From Pezicula radicicola (taxonomy: Eukaryota > Ascomycota > Leotiomycetes > Helotiales > Dermateaceae): DNA of 64,000 nucleotides. Shown here piece after piece: positions 22,916 to 34,395 of the stretch. The stretch lies in contig PDUO01000030.1 of the NCBI GenBank assembly GCA_003008705.1, positions 650,420 through 714,419 of the forward strand, written 5' to 3'. Made by a program: the position numbers and the translations under genes. Below the pieces are notes generated by a model, which was not told where the DNA came from, did no database searches, and worked only from the letters and a program-made list of their open reading frames with translations. The stretch's first letter is position 1, and every line of letters starts with the position of its first letter.

Positions 22916-24184
22916 ATGACCACAACGACCATGAACGTCGTCCTCAGCCAACATGATGAAAAGGCCATGTGGCCCGCTCACCCGGAGGACCTTCATATTC
23001 CCATTTTGGACACTGGCGTCTTCATCAACGAGATGGTTAGGCTAGAAATGTTGCCTTGGAAGTTGAACGGCTTCACTGATGATGATAAGTTGGGTCTTCA
23101 GCAGAATCCCGAGAAGCTTTTAGAGAAGGCGCAAGCGCCAGACTCGCTCAGGGAGGGCGCCTAGCGTGGAACCCAGCTTGCCTTTACTAAGATATATGAA
23201 TTCATTGCGAAAAAGTATGAGGATTGAGCTCGTATAATGCACCAAGCTGTTTGAAGACCGCGTACCCAAACACGCGCGACCTTTGATTAACGTTAGATAG
23301 ATATTCGTCCTACATGGACACTCTCAACTTCGAGCCTACCTTTCCATCGCCTCTGACAATGCAAGAAAAGCGTCAATTCTTCGCATTTACGGACGGATCA
23401 GATAACTATCCTCCTTATCTCAACCTAGCTGGTAACAAGGCGGCAGCCAGCGCAGAAGCGAGCGAGGTCCAGAAATCAACTCTTTCACCTTCAGATATCT
23501 TCAACAAGATGCAACTACTACAGCTGGCTTCACTTTTACCCACTTTGGTGCTTGACAAGTTTATATCGAAGTCAGTAGCGGCGATAGGAAGTGTGGCTGC
23601 CAAGCTTAAGTTTGATACGATGGGGACTCCTGACGCAGGCGCAAAGCTCGCGGACGAAGAAACTACAACCGGACAATGCGTGAAAAGTGGATGTGGAAGG
23701 ACATCTTTGATCTGCCAATCGTGGGTGGCCTGGAGGATTGGTATAGTGATGCCAGCTTTTGCGCAGTAGCATTTCACGGGGACGAATCCAAGCACGATCG
23801 AAAGAGCATCAGAGCAGTGGATCATACATTTTACTTAAGCCTCCAAAGATCCAGCAGATCCGAAGGCTCAGGAGACAGTCATGGCTCTTGCATCTAGCTC
23901 ACCAAAGTCGCTGTACATGCAGCACTATAGCTACCTCCGTAAGGCCGCTGGGACAGACGCCTCTGCCATCATCAAATGTGAGTTTGAAGAGACATATATG
24001 GAAGCTGGTAAGGCCAAAACCAAAAAGAGCTACCGCTATGGGTGTGCCCCGGTATGTCTTTTCCATCTCAATGACACTGGTGCGCTTCAGCCACTGGCAA
24101 TTGTCATCGATTGGCGGGCGAGTGTGGAGCAGGCCGTGACAATCTATAATCGCGAGGTACTCAAGCGTGATGCAACCCTCAGGT

Positions 24185-24777
24185 CAGTGTTTTTGATGGG
24201 TGGGTTAGGATATTGATTTCAAATAACTAATATCTAATAGACGGAGGAGTCAAATAATCATGGTTAACTATAGACCTATAGGTAAACCACCTAATATATA
24301 GAGAGCTTGAGTTGGGGGCTATAGGCATACAAGGAGGCCCGAAATAGCCTTGAAAAGAGGCTCTATTTAGGAGTCTTAGTATCGCTCTCTTCCCTATAAT
24401 TTCTTCTGCATCTCTCTTTCTAGCGTCCTTTTGTGAAGCTATTCCTATATTATTTGCTTAATAGCAACTTACAACAATGTCTGATTCCGAATCGCACATT
24501 CCTTTTTTTTTTAGTTGTTCGCTTAGGTTGTTCGCTTAGGCAGAGCATATATAAATAGAAGTGAAGATATACTTCTGCTAAATACAAAAGCGTTGATCCT
24601 TAGCAGTTAACCATATGATCATTAGCAGTTAACTAATGTGCCGGTTAACTATTTAACCTATGGGCGACCTATGGTTTAGTCGGCCTAAGAACCATTAGGT
24701 AATGGTTATACCCTAGTTTAGTTGGGCTAGGCATGGAAATAAGCGTTTTAAGACCCAGCCACCCATCAAAAATACTA
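24185..24777. mobile_element. hAT-type MITE (593 bp) with 8-bp TSD
   Basis: The ends are inverted: CAGTGTTTTTGATGGGTGG on the left and, in reverse complement, TAGTATTTTTGATGGGTGG on the right (17 of 19 match). It is flanked by the direct repeat CCTCAGGT at 24177-24184 and 24778-24785. Removing the element plus one TSD copy joins the lipoxygenase frame ...RDATLR to LLNAEADK... exactly. The 8-bp duplication and the CAG/TAG start fit the hAT superfamily. No transposase is encoded; a short ATG-led frame near 24477 is not recognisable. Confidence 0.85.
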
Positions 24778-25392
24778 CCTCAGGTTGCTCAATGCAGAGG
24801 CCGACAAGGTGGACGAGCAGCCCGAGATAGTTTATGAGGCTCATGGCTGGACTTGGCGCTACGGTGAGTGCTTCAGGATCTATGTAATGTAGCCAAGACA
24901 TGTGTACAGAATGGCGATTGGCTTCGCCACGAGGTCACCGTCCACCTCACAAATACGCATTTGATCGAGGAGTCAGTCATTGTCGCCGCAAACAGCAATT
25001 GCCACCTGGTCTACCGGCTCCGGTATCCGCATTGGCAGAAGACGTTATCCCTAAACGCTGCATCACGAGACACGCCTATGCCACATGTGATAGTGAAGCC
25101 TATCGGATTGGAGGACAAGCAAGCCTTCAAGTCCATCCAGCACACGTACGAGAACTTTGACTTCGCAGCCCAGTATGTCCCGATTGATCTTCGCCGTCGA
25201 GGATTTCCTCTAGACAAGCTCGACGACCGCAAATTCCACAACTTCGCCTATGCCAGATGCATTCACAGCATGTGGTACAAGATTCGGAGTTACGTGGCGG
25301 AGATGCTCTCCCTTCAGTACAGAGGACCCAATGCTGATACTCAGGTCAAGCAAGACGAATATCTCTAGGCCTGGTCCGAACAGATGCGCAAG

Positions 25393-25731
25393 TAGGGCTC
25401 CGATGGAATTGTCGAACTTGTTTGATTTGAGCAAATTTAGTAAATTATAGTATATATATGTTGTTTTAACTATACTATACTATACTATACTATACTATAC
25501 AGACTTATCTTTGCTATATCTAATATTATTTAGCCAATATTATAAGTTATATAAGATCTATATTTGTATATGTGGCTATGTACTATACTATATTAAGCAA
25601 CCTTCTAGCCTATTTAGTCAGGCTTACTAGTGTAAGCGAATGTCAAATATTCCTAACCGAGTGAGACGTCGAATTCGGATTAGATTCGAATTAAAGACAA
25701 TTCGATTCGATTCAATTCGATCGTAGCCCTA
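25393..25731. mobile_element. Second hAT-type MITE (339 bp) with 8-bp TSD
   Basis: The terminal inverted repeats are TAGGGCTCCGATGGAATTG on the left and TAGGGCTACGATCGAATTG (reverse complement of the right end); 17 of 19 match. The flanking direct repeat TGCGCAAG lies at 25385-25392 and 25732-25739. Excision rejoins ...EQMRK to SAKDGG of the lipoxygenase. It differs in sequence from the first element, so two families are involved. It is AT-rich, non-coding and contains the TATAC microsatellite. Confidence 0.85.
25470..25500. repeat. TATAC microsatellite
   Basis: About six tandem copies of a CTATA/TATAC pentamer inside the second MITE. Confidence 0.9.
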
Positions 25732-26286
25732 TGCGCAAGTCAGCCAAGGACGGCGGCGCCAATCTCAAATCCTTTCCAAGCCTGACCACGTTCAACGAGT
25801 TATTCGATTGCGTGACTATGTGTATCCACATCGCCTGTCTCGCCTCTCCGCAGCCACGGCTGTCAACTACCTACAAAACTACTACCAGTCCTTTGCCGTC
25901 AACAAGTCCACCTGCCTGTACGCGCCGCTTCCAACCTCGCTTGACCAACTGCTCGGCTAGCTATTCGGAGAGCGACTTGGTCGCTGCTTTGCCCATGAAC
26001 CACCCGCAGGAATGGCTGTTCTCTTCTCACATCCCCTACCTGCTTAGCTTCAAGCCCGGCGGCAAGGGGAGTCCGATCATTTACGCCGCGTCCAAGTACC
26101 ACGTATACAGGTTTAAGAATGGTGCTGACGAGCAGGCCACGGCTGCCACAGCTGCGCGCTTCTACATGGCGCTTGCGGACAGCGAACACGAGTTCAAAAA
26201 GGTATGGCATGGATACGAACGATTCAGATAGGATCTAGTACGAGGTGCCAAGTCCGGCGTGGAATGCGGTATCTATCCTGATCTAG

Positions 26287-26751
26287 ACAGGGCTGTGGGG
26301 GAGGGGGGAGTAAGAAATATTCAACACTTAGTTAGCGAGATTTCCCTTATAGATTAATTATTTATGTTAGACTTATTATTAAGAGGCTTTTATTTTTTAA
26401 ATTAGCTAATTTACTTTAGCTTTTTAAATATTTTATTTTATTTAATATAAGGCTAATATTAACTAAAACAAGAAAGAGTAATAAGTATACTTATATTAAT
26501 AGTAAGTTTAATAAACAAAAGTAAATAAATATACTAGTATAATATAAAATATTAAACTTAGTAGTAGTTAATGGTACTATTAGTTAGTAAAGCAAGAACA
26601 CTACTACTAAGTAAAGATAAGTAATATTAGTTACGAGTTACTAAGTATACACTAAGCTCCTAGAGCAAGCAAGCAGGCGACAAGCATTCAACCGCAAGAA
26701 AGTCAAGATTTGTAAGCTCGAGTATTCTTCTAGAATCATTTTCAATTCATC
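26287..26751. other. Very AT-rich stretch
   Basis: About 26330-26660 is almost entirely A/T with TAAGTA/TACTTA words and no coding signal. It may be a heavily mutated repeat. It sits between the lipoxygenase relic and the converging F-box gene. Confidence 0.5.
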
Positions 26752-28335
26752 TCAGAAACTACTATGATCTAACAAAACAGCCGGTATCCTCTCCTCCCAC
26801 ACACCCGGTGAGACCTGCACATGCATACTCCTATCCGGCTCCCAAGGCTCTTCAATACTGTCATCAAAATCATCCTTCACAGTCCCAAAGCCCCACTGGA
26901 TCATATTCCCATTAAACCTGCCCACAAATGGATTATCGCCCCCATCTAGATACCTCGCAACTTCCTCTTGTATCCATATTTTCTGGTTAGGGGTCTCTTG
27001 CGAGTTTGCAATCGTGATCTCGGGATGGTGGCGTGTCCAGTGTAGGTCGTTTTTCATTTTTTGGAGAAGCTCGGCCCATGTTTCTCCGACTAGGTTGAGA
27101 TCAACGAACTCGAGAGACTCGATGGTAGAAGGTAATTTTTTGAGAAAAAGGAAAAATTCTTGTGTCTTGAGGGGCAAGGAAGAGAGTCTGAGGTGCCGTA
27201 AGTTTGGCCATTCCTCGATTGGGACGACTTTAAGAACATCGGTGCAGCCATCAAACGATGGATTACGGTAAATATTCTTCATGATAGCACTCGAATGGAT
27301 TGAAAAATGTTCCAGTGAGGTAGCTTTTGATAGAGCCCGTTTCAAAAGTCCAGTTGGTAGGTCACTCAGTCCTTGAGTGCCTCGATACTGTGCTACATTG
27401 ATAGGGAGATCCAGACGCTTCAACCCACGTCCACAAATGGTCTCGAAGTTGGTGAAATCTTCAGACTCGGCCTGAAAGAACTTGTATGCGATTCCGGTTG
27501 TTTCCAGATTTACATCGATGACGAGTTCTGGGATACCTCGGTCGCAATGGGCAAGCTCTTCCAGAACAGTGCAGAATCCACGCCATTGTGCCCTGACTTC
27601 ATTCCAGGACGCTATTGTATTGTATTCCTCCCTCTCTCCGCACCACGGCCATGGAACAGGGTAATTGAAGCTCGGTGGAAAAGACCTGATCATCGGCGTA
27701 CGATATCGCGGAGCATGGACAGACAACCGGTGGGCCTCACTAGTAACCATTATTCTCTCCAGAGCCGAGAAAGCAGACAACCCCACTCGAAAAGCTTCCG
27801 CATCCAATCCAGCCTCAATGATCTCTTTCTGCTCCTCGTAGAATTGACGGTAGAGAGCAAAATTCTCATCCGAACCCATGAGCTCTCCCTCTCCGTTGAC
27901 TTCTGCCCCTGTTCTCGCGCGAACAAGACCCGCTGTGTCGCCTCCTACCCAAGCTAGGTTCTCTTTGCATGCCTCCTCAAATTTCTCCATGCTCCTTGTC
28001 CCATACTCTTGTCCCTCATGATCATTATCTTCATCGTAAGCAACGTATTTCTGAAATCGCGCGTCGTCCCATATGATCTCTTTCACTTGACCTCGATATT
28101 CCCTGTGCTCGGCAACAGCGCGCAGCACCTCGATATTCCTGTAGCTCGGCGAGATGAACACGCGTTCGATGCGCAGAGTGCTGTTTGACCGTAGGCGCTT
28201 GTTTGTGAGGCGTACGTTCTTCACGTCTCTGTTCGACAGTAGGGTGGTGATAAGTTGTAGGATTTCGTCAGGGAGCTTAGATACGGGCACATTGCTGTCC
28301 GCGGTCAAATTTTTGGAAGCAGATTGTTCTGCCAT
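26752..28335 (-). CDS. F-box protein
   Basis: A single uninterrupted frame of 527 residues. Residues 17-55 (VSKLPDEILQLITTLL, NVRLTNKRLRS) match the F-box, which binds Skp1 and recruits substrates to SCF ubiquitin ligases. The remainder has the loose leucine-rich spacing of fungal F-box proteins without named repeats (LKRLDLPINVAQ, LRHLRLSSLPLKTQEFF, TIESLEFVDLNL). The ATG at 28335 begins MAEQSASKNL, a little before the F-box. No introns are needed. It is an intact gene within a relic-rich neighbourhood. The substrate is unknown; such genes form large, fast-evolving families in Pezizomycotina. Confidence 0.88.
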   Translation of the reverse strand: MAEQSASKNLTADSNVPVSKLPDEILQLITTLLSNRDVKNVRLTNKRLRSNSTLRIERVFISPSYRNIEVLRAVAEHREYRGQVKEIIWDDARFQKYVAYDEDNDHEGQEYGTRSMEKFEEACKENLAWVGGDTAGLVRARTGAEVNGEGELMGSDENFALYRQFYEEQKEIIEAGLDAEAFRVGLSAFSALERIMVTSEAHRLSVHAPRYRTPMIRSFPPSFNYPVPWPWCGEREEYNTIASWNEVRAQWRGFCTVLEELAHCDRGIPELVIDVNLETTGIAYKFFQAESEDFTNFETICGRGLKRLDLPINVAQYRGTQGLSDLPTGLLKRALSKATSLEHFSIHSSAIMKNIYRNPSFDGCTDVLKVVPIEEWPNLRHLRLSSLPLKTQEFFLFLKKLPSTIESLEFVDLNLVGETWAELLQKMKNDLHWTRHHPEITIANSQETPNQKIWIQEEVARYLDGGDNPFVGRFNGNMIQWGFGTVKDDFDDSIEEPWEPDRSMHVQVSPGVWEERIPAVLLDHSSF

Positions 28336-28875
28336 CCTCAGGACTATGGGAGAGGATTGTCGCTGTATGTTGTTTTGTTGCTCCGAAGAGAGAGTTTGCG
28401 AAGCCGAGAAACTGGGGAGGCTCGGCGGTGCGGGGGGTGCTGTGCTATAGGGCCCCCGGCTAGCTTCAGCCCTGTCCTCCTGTGAGGAATGCAGAAAACT
28501 ACTTACTTTTCAGACCAGTGCATACACAGATACAAGCAGGAAAACCCCCATGGGCAGGTGTAACAGCCGTCGTGTTTTAAAATTACTTGTTCGAACAGCA
28601 GTTCCGGTTCCCAAGCTAGAAATTTGACCATAATGTATACTTACTGTATATATCCCAGCGAGCGGGTGATCTTCGAGCTCGAACCAGCAGAGCCACTTTT
28701 ATGTGCAAATGCGAGACAATTCTATATTGTATAAGCTTTCGGTAGTAGGAGCACATCCATGTCCTAGGTAGCTATTGGTCTGAGCTTGTGCAAGGAAACG
28801 GTACGAAGTACGGTGAAAGGGGATATATATATACAACAAATGCCCTATCGAATCCTATATTGTTCTTACAATCCA
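28336..28875. other. Intergenic; nothing recognised
   Basis: Upstream region of the F-box gene and downstream flank of the LysM relic. No motif seen. Confidence 0.5.
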
Positions 28876-30250
28876 TTAAATCCCAGCACACACGTAATAA
28901 CCAGGCTGCAACCCAGAGCAATCGTCCTTAACCGCTGGGTTCCAAGCATAGAAATCAGACAGAGCAACCGAATACGCAGCAGCAATATCCTGTCCATCAC
29001 ATTATTTTATTAGCTCCGCAGAGTGAAAAGACAAACACGAGAACTTACATAGCATCTATCATTCAGAATGACATCATAGAACTTCTTACAACCAGCAACC
29101 ATTCCAGCCTGCGTTGGTGTCGGCGTTACCACGCCAATAGAAGTTGTCGTCGTCGTGGGAGTAGTGGATTATTCCCACACAGACATAGTAATCAGGCTGG
29201 AGACCTGAACAATCATCCTTGACAGCTGGGTTCCAGGTGTAAAAATCGGCTAGTGTGATGTTATATGCTGCCGCGATGTCCTGTAGGAGAGAAATATTAG
29301 CTGTCATAAGAAATAGGAAGTCTAAAGAAATACATACATAACACCCATCATTCGCTATCACATCATAAAACTTGTCACATGTCGTGATAATACCAGATTG
29401 CGTAGGTGTAGGTGTCACGACGCCAGTGGTTAAACTGGATGTCGATGTTGTGGTCGTTGTGGTGGCTATTCCCACGCGGACGTAGTAATCAGGTTGCAGG
29501 CCTGAACAGTCTGATTTCACAGCTAGGTTCCAACAGTTGAAATCCGCTAGTGAGATGTTATTTGCTGTCGCAATATCCTGCTAGCCGTTAGTTTTGATGC
29601 TGAAGAAATTGGAAGGGTTGAAGTGTTCACGTAGCATCCGTAATTTGCTATTACATTGAAAAATTTGTTGCAGTTAGAAACCATTCCTGACTAAACGCGT
29701 CTTGTTAGCTAAAGATTTTCTTTGAAAAGTAATATCAAGGTTGATATACCTGAGTAGGTGTTGGAGTAACTACGCCGGTTGGAGTGGCCGTAGTAGATGA
29801 AGTCCTCGAGGTAGTTGTAATAACATTTGAGGGAGGTGGAAGCCCATTTGGATCCGTGGAAATGCAATAATAAGTCCCTAAAAATAAGCCACTAGAATCC
29901 GACTTGACGGTTGGGTTGAATTTGTAGAACTGCGCAATTGTGAGTTCATAATTAATGAGAATATCTTGGCATGTCATGTTAGTCTCCATGGCAATCTAGG
30001 TAGTACAGCCGCTGATTTGGCTAACTAGCGTGGCAAGAGCAACAGCAGATGCTGTTTTATCAGTATTAGCCAAGATCCTAGACTTAGAGAAGTTGACTTA
30101 CAAGTGCTTGGTGGGTTCAGAACCACACAGTATGATGCACTTGTCGAGATTGTGCATGGATATCATATGTATTGTTTGCGGTCACGTCTGCATAATTTTG
30201 ACAAAGACTTGGGTTCCAAACAACCAGTTGCTATAAATTGCCCATGCATG
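28876..30250 (-). pseudogene. Multi-LysM protein, decayed
   Basis: At least three complete LysM-type units and parts of one or two more read toward a TAA at 28876-28878. Repeated blocks are CDKFYDVIANDGC, DIAAAYNITLADFYTWNPAV and DCSGLQPDYYVCVG, linked by TGVVTPTPTQ. Each unit has an intron at the same position (after the Cys-Tyr, before DIA): 28991-29048, about 29282-29336 and about 29582-29628. Defects: a one-base shift just after the Val-Gly-Ile near 29170, so the linker and next unit fall out of frame; an in-frame TAG at about 29997-29999 upstream of IAMETNMTCQDI; and broken frames further upstream, where only WNPSL-type remains are left. Secreted LysM proteins bind chitin and can shield the fungus from chitin-triggered plant defence. 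No signal peptide is identifiable, so this copy is probably dead. Confidence 0.7.
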
Positions 30251-30302
30251 ATGTCAATCTCTGGATATTCTAGGCAGATACAAATGCTGGTTACTTAAAA
30301 AC

Positions 30303-31076
30303 ATGAGTCCGGCTCATCTTGTGCGGGAAACAATATCTAGAGATATCATAAATCATCTCGAAGATCAATTCGAGCACTTAGGTGCCCATAATTCTGATCT
30401 AATGATAGATATGTTCATGATCGGGCGCAAAGAGAAGACTTCCAGTCATACCGTCATTTTCAATTGCAAAAGTAAATCGTGCCGCTAAAAAGCCATGGGG
30501 CTAATACAGAAAAGAAAGAGAAAAAAATCAATTCTAGCTGGTTATCCTGGGATTCTAAAGCCTGAATGTTCACGACTTTCACGACTTTTGGTAATTGGAA
30601 AAGTACCAGAAATATTTGGCAACCTTCCAATGGACAACTCCGAGGACGAGCTAAAGGAAATCTTCTCGAAGCAAAGGGGATATAAACGTTTGCGCTTTAG
30701 AACTAGCAGAATGGTCTGATGTGCTTCGTTGAGTTTGAGGACGTGTCTCTCGCAACAAAGTCATTTTATGAGCTAGCATCTACTGTGTAACAGTATCAAA
30801 GAGGGAATGCGTCTAAGTTTCTCAAAAACTCCTCCTAGTGTGCGCTCGGAGCAAGACATGGCAGCACCTTCTCAGTCTCACACACCAGGAGTGATACAGA
30901 GCAAAACTTATGGCAGTTCTTCATTTGCTCGCACTGCCCTGCTTGGACTTGGACCAACGAACAACATAGCATACGAAATTCCCATGAATTCTATGAATGC
31001 CTTCCAGGGGTGGGATTATTCTTCGGGTATTGGTGAGACTAGCAGATCTAGCGGACCTGATGTATCCGGTTCATAG
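30303..31076 (+). pseudogene. Whi3-like RRM gene relic
   Basis: Frame 30303-30488 (VRETISRDIINHLEDQFEHL, LMIDMFMIGRKEKT) is followed after a TAA (30486-30488) in the same frame by SILAGYPGILKPECSRLSRL, then NLPMDNSEDELKEIFSKQRG and YKRLRFRT. The latter is the start of an RRM of the Whi3/Mde7 type. CFVEFEDVSLATKSFYEL (from about 30722) is the RNP1-containing strand, now in another frame, and IKEGMRLSFSKTPPSVRSEQ completes the RRM. The stop at 30717-30719, frame changes and a missing linker make it a relic. Whi3-type proteins bind RNA and regulate cell-cycle mRNAs; this copy retains only part of the domain. The N-terminal part is not a domain I can name. Confidence 0.6.
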
Positions 31077-31474
31077 GAACGAGTGCCAGCTCTGATACAC
31101 AGTAATTCAAAGTATTTAGTGCAGGATATTGACCTCGAAGAGGAATATTGAAATTTTGCGACAAAGTAAGAGTGGCATTATTAAAATATGTTATATTGAA
31201 ATTTGTTAAATCAACTTCCTTTGACAAACAGATAATCTGACAAAGAGAGTAAGACTATTGAAATGATTCTGCTAACATAACACTTATTGAAACAACCCCT
31301 AGAGACCTCTAAGTAAAGTCTCGGGGAACGAATACAACCAAAGCAAAAAGACCAAGATAATCAGGAAGAAAACTAAGCGAGCGAAGTAGGTGAGAAAAAG
31401 CAACCACATCAAAATCTTTTTAGGCCTCCAATTCCGTCAACTACTTCCCAATATCAGCAACCTTGCCATCAAAT
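31077..31474. other. Intergenic; nothing recognised
   Basis: AT-rich sequence between a decayed gene and the 3' end of the zinc-finger protein gene. Confidence 0.5.
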
Positions 31475-33674
31475 TCAAGGTCCTGCACCATATCGACCAT
31501 GACTGGGATGAGTAAAATGATCATCCCATTGGGCATACATGGTAGGCATATCTTGGGACAGCGCACCTCCAATATTCAGCAAGTTAGCATGCATGTTGCT
31601 CCGGATATTAACATCACCAAAGTTGGCTGTACCGTTGAACTGCATTGGGTCAAACCATCTACCACTATTTTGAAACTCATTCATGTGTGCCAGGTACTCA
31701 TTTTGCGGCAACGTATGAAGCTCTGCTCCTGGTATCTCCACAGAAGTAAAGTCGCCAGTCACGTTCATTGTGCTCTGAGGATTCGGGAATACTATGCTGT
31801 TATTAGGATGCGGAGTGTTTTGTGGAACTGTAGCATGATTTGGTTGAACTCTGATTATGTCGTTAATCCGACTGGAGGAACTGGCCTCTTCAACACCCTC
31901 GAGGTTTGGGAAGACCGGAGTAGATACTTTTGGAGAAGAGTGTTGGCCTGTTGATGTATGACCACTAAGATTTTCCCATGATGACAGAAGATCGCTCCCA
32001 GAAACGGATGTACTTTCACCCCATCTGCAGGTTGCAGACCACAGTTGAAAAGATTTCCGAGCCAGTTCTTCTAATAGACTCTTCAATTCATTGTCTGATT
32101 GTACGGCTTTTATAATCGGTAGCTTACTTTCTAACATCTGTTCATGAACATCGAGGAACCGATGTAGTCCCTGAACAGGTGAAGAAGGCGAGAAGTCAGT
32201 AGCCAAACTGTCGTACCCTTGTCCGTAATTAGCTTTTACAGTCCAAGTATTCAACCTTTCATTCTTACTTACATGGCGTCCGTGGTGGAGGAATATTTGG
32301 GAACAAAGCAACCCATATATCTTTCCATTTCTCTACATCGCTCTTGGGTTTCTCCGTACCGGTGCCCTTGCCTTTTCTAGTCTTCTTTTCGTCCAAGGCT
32401 GCCCACTGGGAATCGCTGATGCCTTCTTTCATTGAAGGTGAATTCCTTGGACATCTCTCATCAAGCTGGCGGTGGTTCTCAAGTTCCGATACCGCGGCTG
32501 ACCGATCACCCCCTCTGACTTCAAAAATGTAATAACAACGATCACATTGCACCGGGGAATGTTTCCGTTTCAAATGCTCCCTAATAAGGCGGTAAGTATA
32601 GCTCAGTTATAGGGGTAGGAATTGGTTTTACTTTAGCAGCGTGATTGTCCTGAAGCCTGGTCCTGGGCATGTTCGATAGTATTTATCATCCTTTCCTTCT
32701 CGATTAAGCTGAACACAATACTTCGAAGGATTCATTTTGAAAAAAGGGCAAGCCAGCTTCAAGGTTGGTATTGCTGGCCCACTGCCATACTTATTGTCTT
32801 TAAACTTCTTGTGTCTACTTTCGTCCGTATCTTCCTCCTCTTCTTCATCCTCTTCACCAATGTTCTCGTAAGTTGAGCCAGATGGCCTTTCTCGCTTTTT
32901 GTTATCCCGCCGTGTTGTTGTTGATGTGGCGTTCGAGGAAGGGGCCTTTCCCGTACTTGATCCACCTTTCTCTGTTGTTCCAGTGCTGGTGTTGACTCGC
33001 TCCTGCCAGGCGCTGATCTTTCTCGTAATCGATTTTGACGAACCTGGATAAAGTTTGCTGTACATGCGGGTAATCATATCAGCGGCGAGCTCAAGGTCGG
33101 GAAACACAGCTTGCAAGATGGCAGATTCGTAGTAATCGTTTGCGCCACTCCACTCTCCGTTATTGTCATCGGTATCATCGTCGCTGTCATCTTCGGAGTT
33201 ACTGTTGCAGTAGGTCGATTCCCTGTCATCGCCAACGCCAGCCACCATTTCGACATCTTTGACCTCTTCATTGTGAGTGATTGCTCTACATCTCTGTGCA
33301 AGGCCGTTTTGGATTGGCACACTTGCGGTGCACTGTAGGTCCCTCTCTCTAGTCTCCAAAGAAACTCCTTTAATAGACAGTTCGTGGTGAGTACCACAGT
33401 TGCGGATGCACTCGGACTGAGTGTTGTTGATAGTGGGTGGACACGGATGTCGAGAAAGACTAGAACGAAGAGGTACGGTAGGTTCAGGCCAAGAGTATAT
33501 AGAAGAAGGTCTTGAGGAAGACCCGTCCGTTAAGGAAGGAGGCTGACTGCTTCTCTCAGGATCGTAATTGGAGTCAAATTCGCTCAGTTCCTTATTCTGT
33601 GCTAAGTCTGATGTTATGCTGGTCTTGCTAGGTTGCTGCTCAGCAGCTTGTTCAGCTTGTTGACAGAAAGCCAT
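31475..33674 (-). CDS. Degenerate C2H2-type zinc-finger protein
   Basis: Three exons: 32632-33674, 32273-32580 and 31475-32217, with introns of 51 and 55 bp. The phases agree and give 697 residues. The N-terminal 240 residues are Ser-rich and acidic (SEDDSDDDTDDNN). A basic, low-complexity segment leads to LACPFFKMNPSKYC ... YRTCPGPGFRTITLLKEHLK, where the exon 1-2 junction completes KEHLKRKH. CDRCYYIFEV ... ENHRQLDERC follows. This paired, irregular Cys/His arrangement belongs to a common but uncharacterised fungal family usually followed by W-xxIWVALFPNIPPPRTP as here. The C-terminal 245 residues are disordered. A nuclear regulatory or nucleic-acid-binding role is plausible from the fingers; it is not demonstrated for the family. 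Confidence 0.85.
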
Positions 33675-34395
33675 GGTTTGGCTTCAAATTGTAAATGTCT
33701 AGCGATTCAAAAGAGTGCAGTATGGAGCCATGTAAAAATCATAAGAGGGGATAGAGTGCATCTTGTCTGAGAGTATTTCACTCAAGACAGCGACAACAAA
33801 TAATATGTAAAGCCGTCATTAGATAAACTTTGTAGACCAGCTATTTCTATCGAAGCATTTGCGTTTTAAAGCAAGAGAGTAGAGTTGCAAATGCTTCTCA
33901 GTTTTTTCCCCGGCGAATTCATCTAATAACAACACATCCCACCTGCTGACCACTAGAAATGGATGCCGTCACACCTTCTTTTGTTCAGTGGCGGATATAA
34001 ATGGTCATTGTCGGCTCGCTTAGAAAAGTGTCAAGGATTTTCAAGAACCAGAACACTGTTCAAAAGCAAATGCTTTTGTGCCGCATCATTTAATACTGAC
34101 ACAGTGGTGAGGTTCTTGTGATTAATTGTGTGACTGAAATTATCTGGGTAACTCGAATGATTCGGGTAACTGAAGGGTTTGCTTTACCACGCGTCACCCT
34201 CGACATGAATTTGCTTATTAGACATTTCAAGTCTCAAATGGGTTGAAATTTAAGACAAAGATAATCTTGGGACTGTAATTGCAACTGCGTGGACACTGGA
34301 AATCGTGACTGATAAATGTATATATACTTAAGAACATGAGTTCAACGAGAAAATAACATCGCCGTCTTGGTACCTTCTCGACACAAGCAATCAGA
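33675..34395. other. Intergenic; nothing recognised
   Basis: Upstream region of the zinc-finger gene. GGGTAACT-type words occur at about 34145-34170. Confidence 0.45.

Larger units (their letters stand above)
22916..26286 (+). pseudogene. Lipoxygenase pseudogene with two inserted elements
   Basis: Pieces collinear with a fungal lipoxygenase run from an ATG at 22916 to a final NAVSILI ending at 26284-26286; lipoxygenases end in the Ile whose carboxylate binds the metal. Recognisable blocks are MQEKRQFFAFTDGSDNYPP, STLSPSDIFNK, REKWMWKDIFDLPI, LEDWYSDASFAQ, LFHLNDTGALQPLAIVIDWR, HLTNTHLIEE (two His ligands), LRYPHWQKTL, ALPMNHPQEW and SSHIPYLLS. Disruptions include TAG 23162-23164, TGA at about 23226, frameshifts near 23240 and 23665, TAG 23767-23769, TAA 23836-23838, a 29-bp stop-bearing insert near 24865 (possibly an intron remnant), TAG 25366-25368, and a one-base loss near 25850 at the third metal-His codon. 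Two MITEs sit at 24185-24777 and 25393-25731. No secretion signal is seen. The ancestral enzyme would have oxygenated polyunsaturated fatty acids; whether it used iron or manganese is unknown. Confidence 0.88.
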
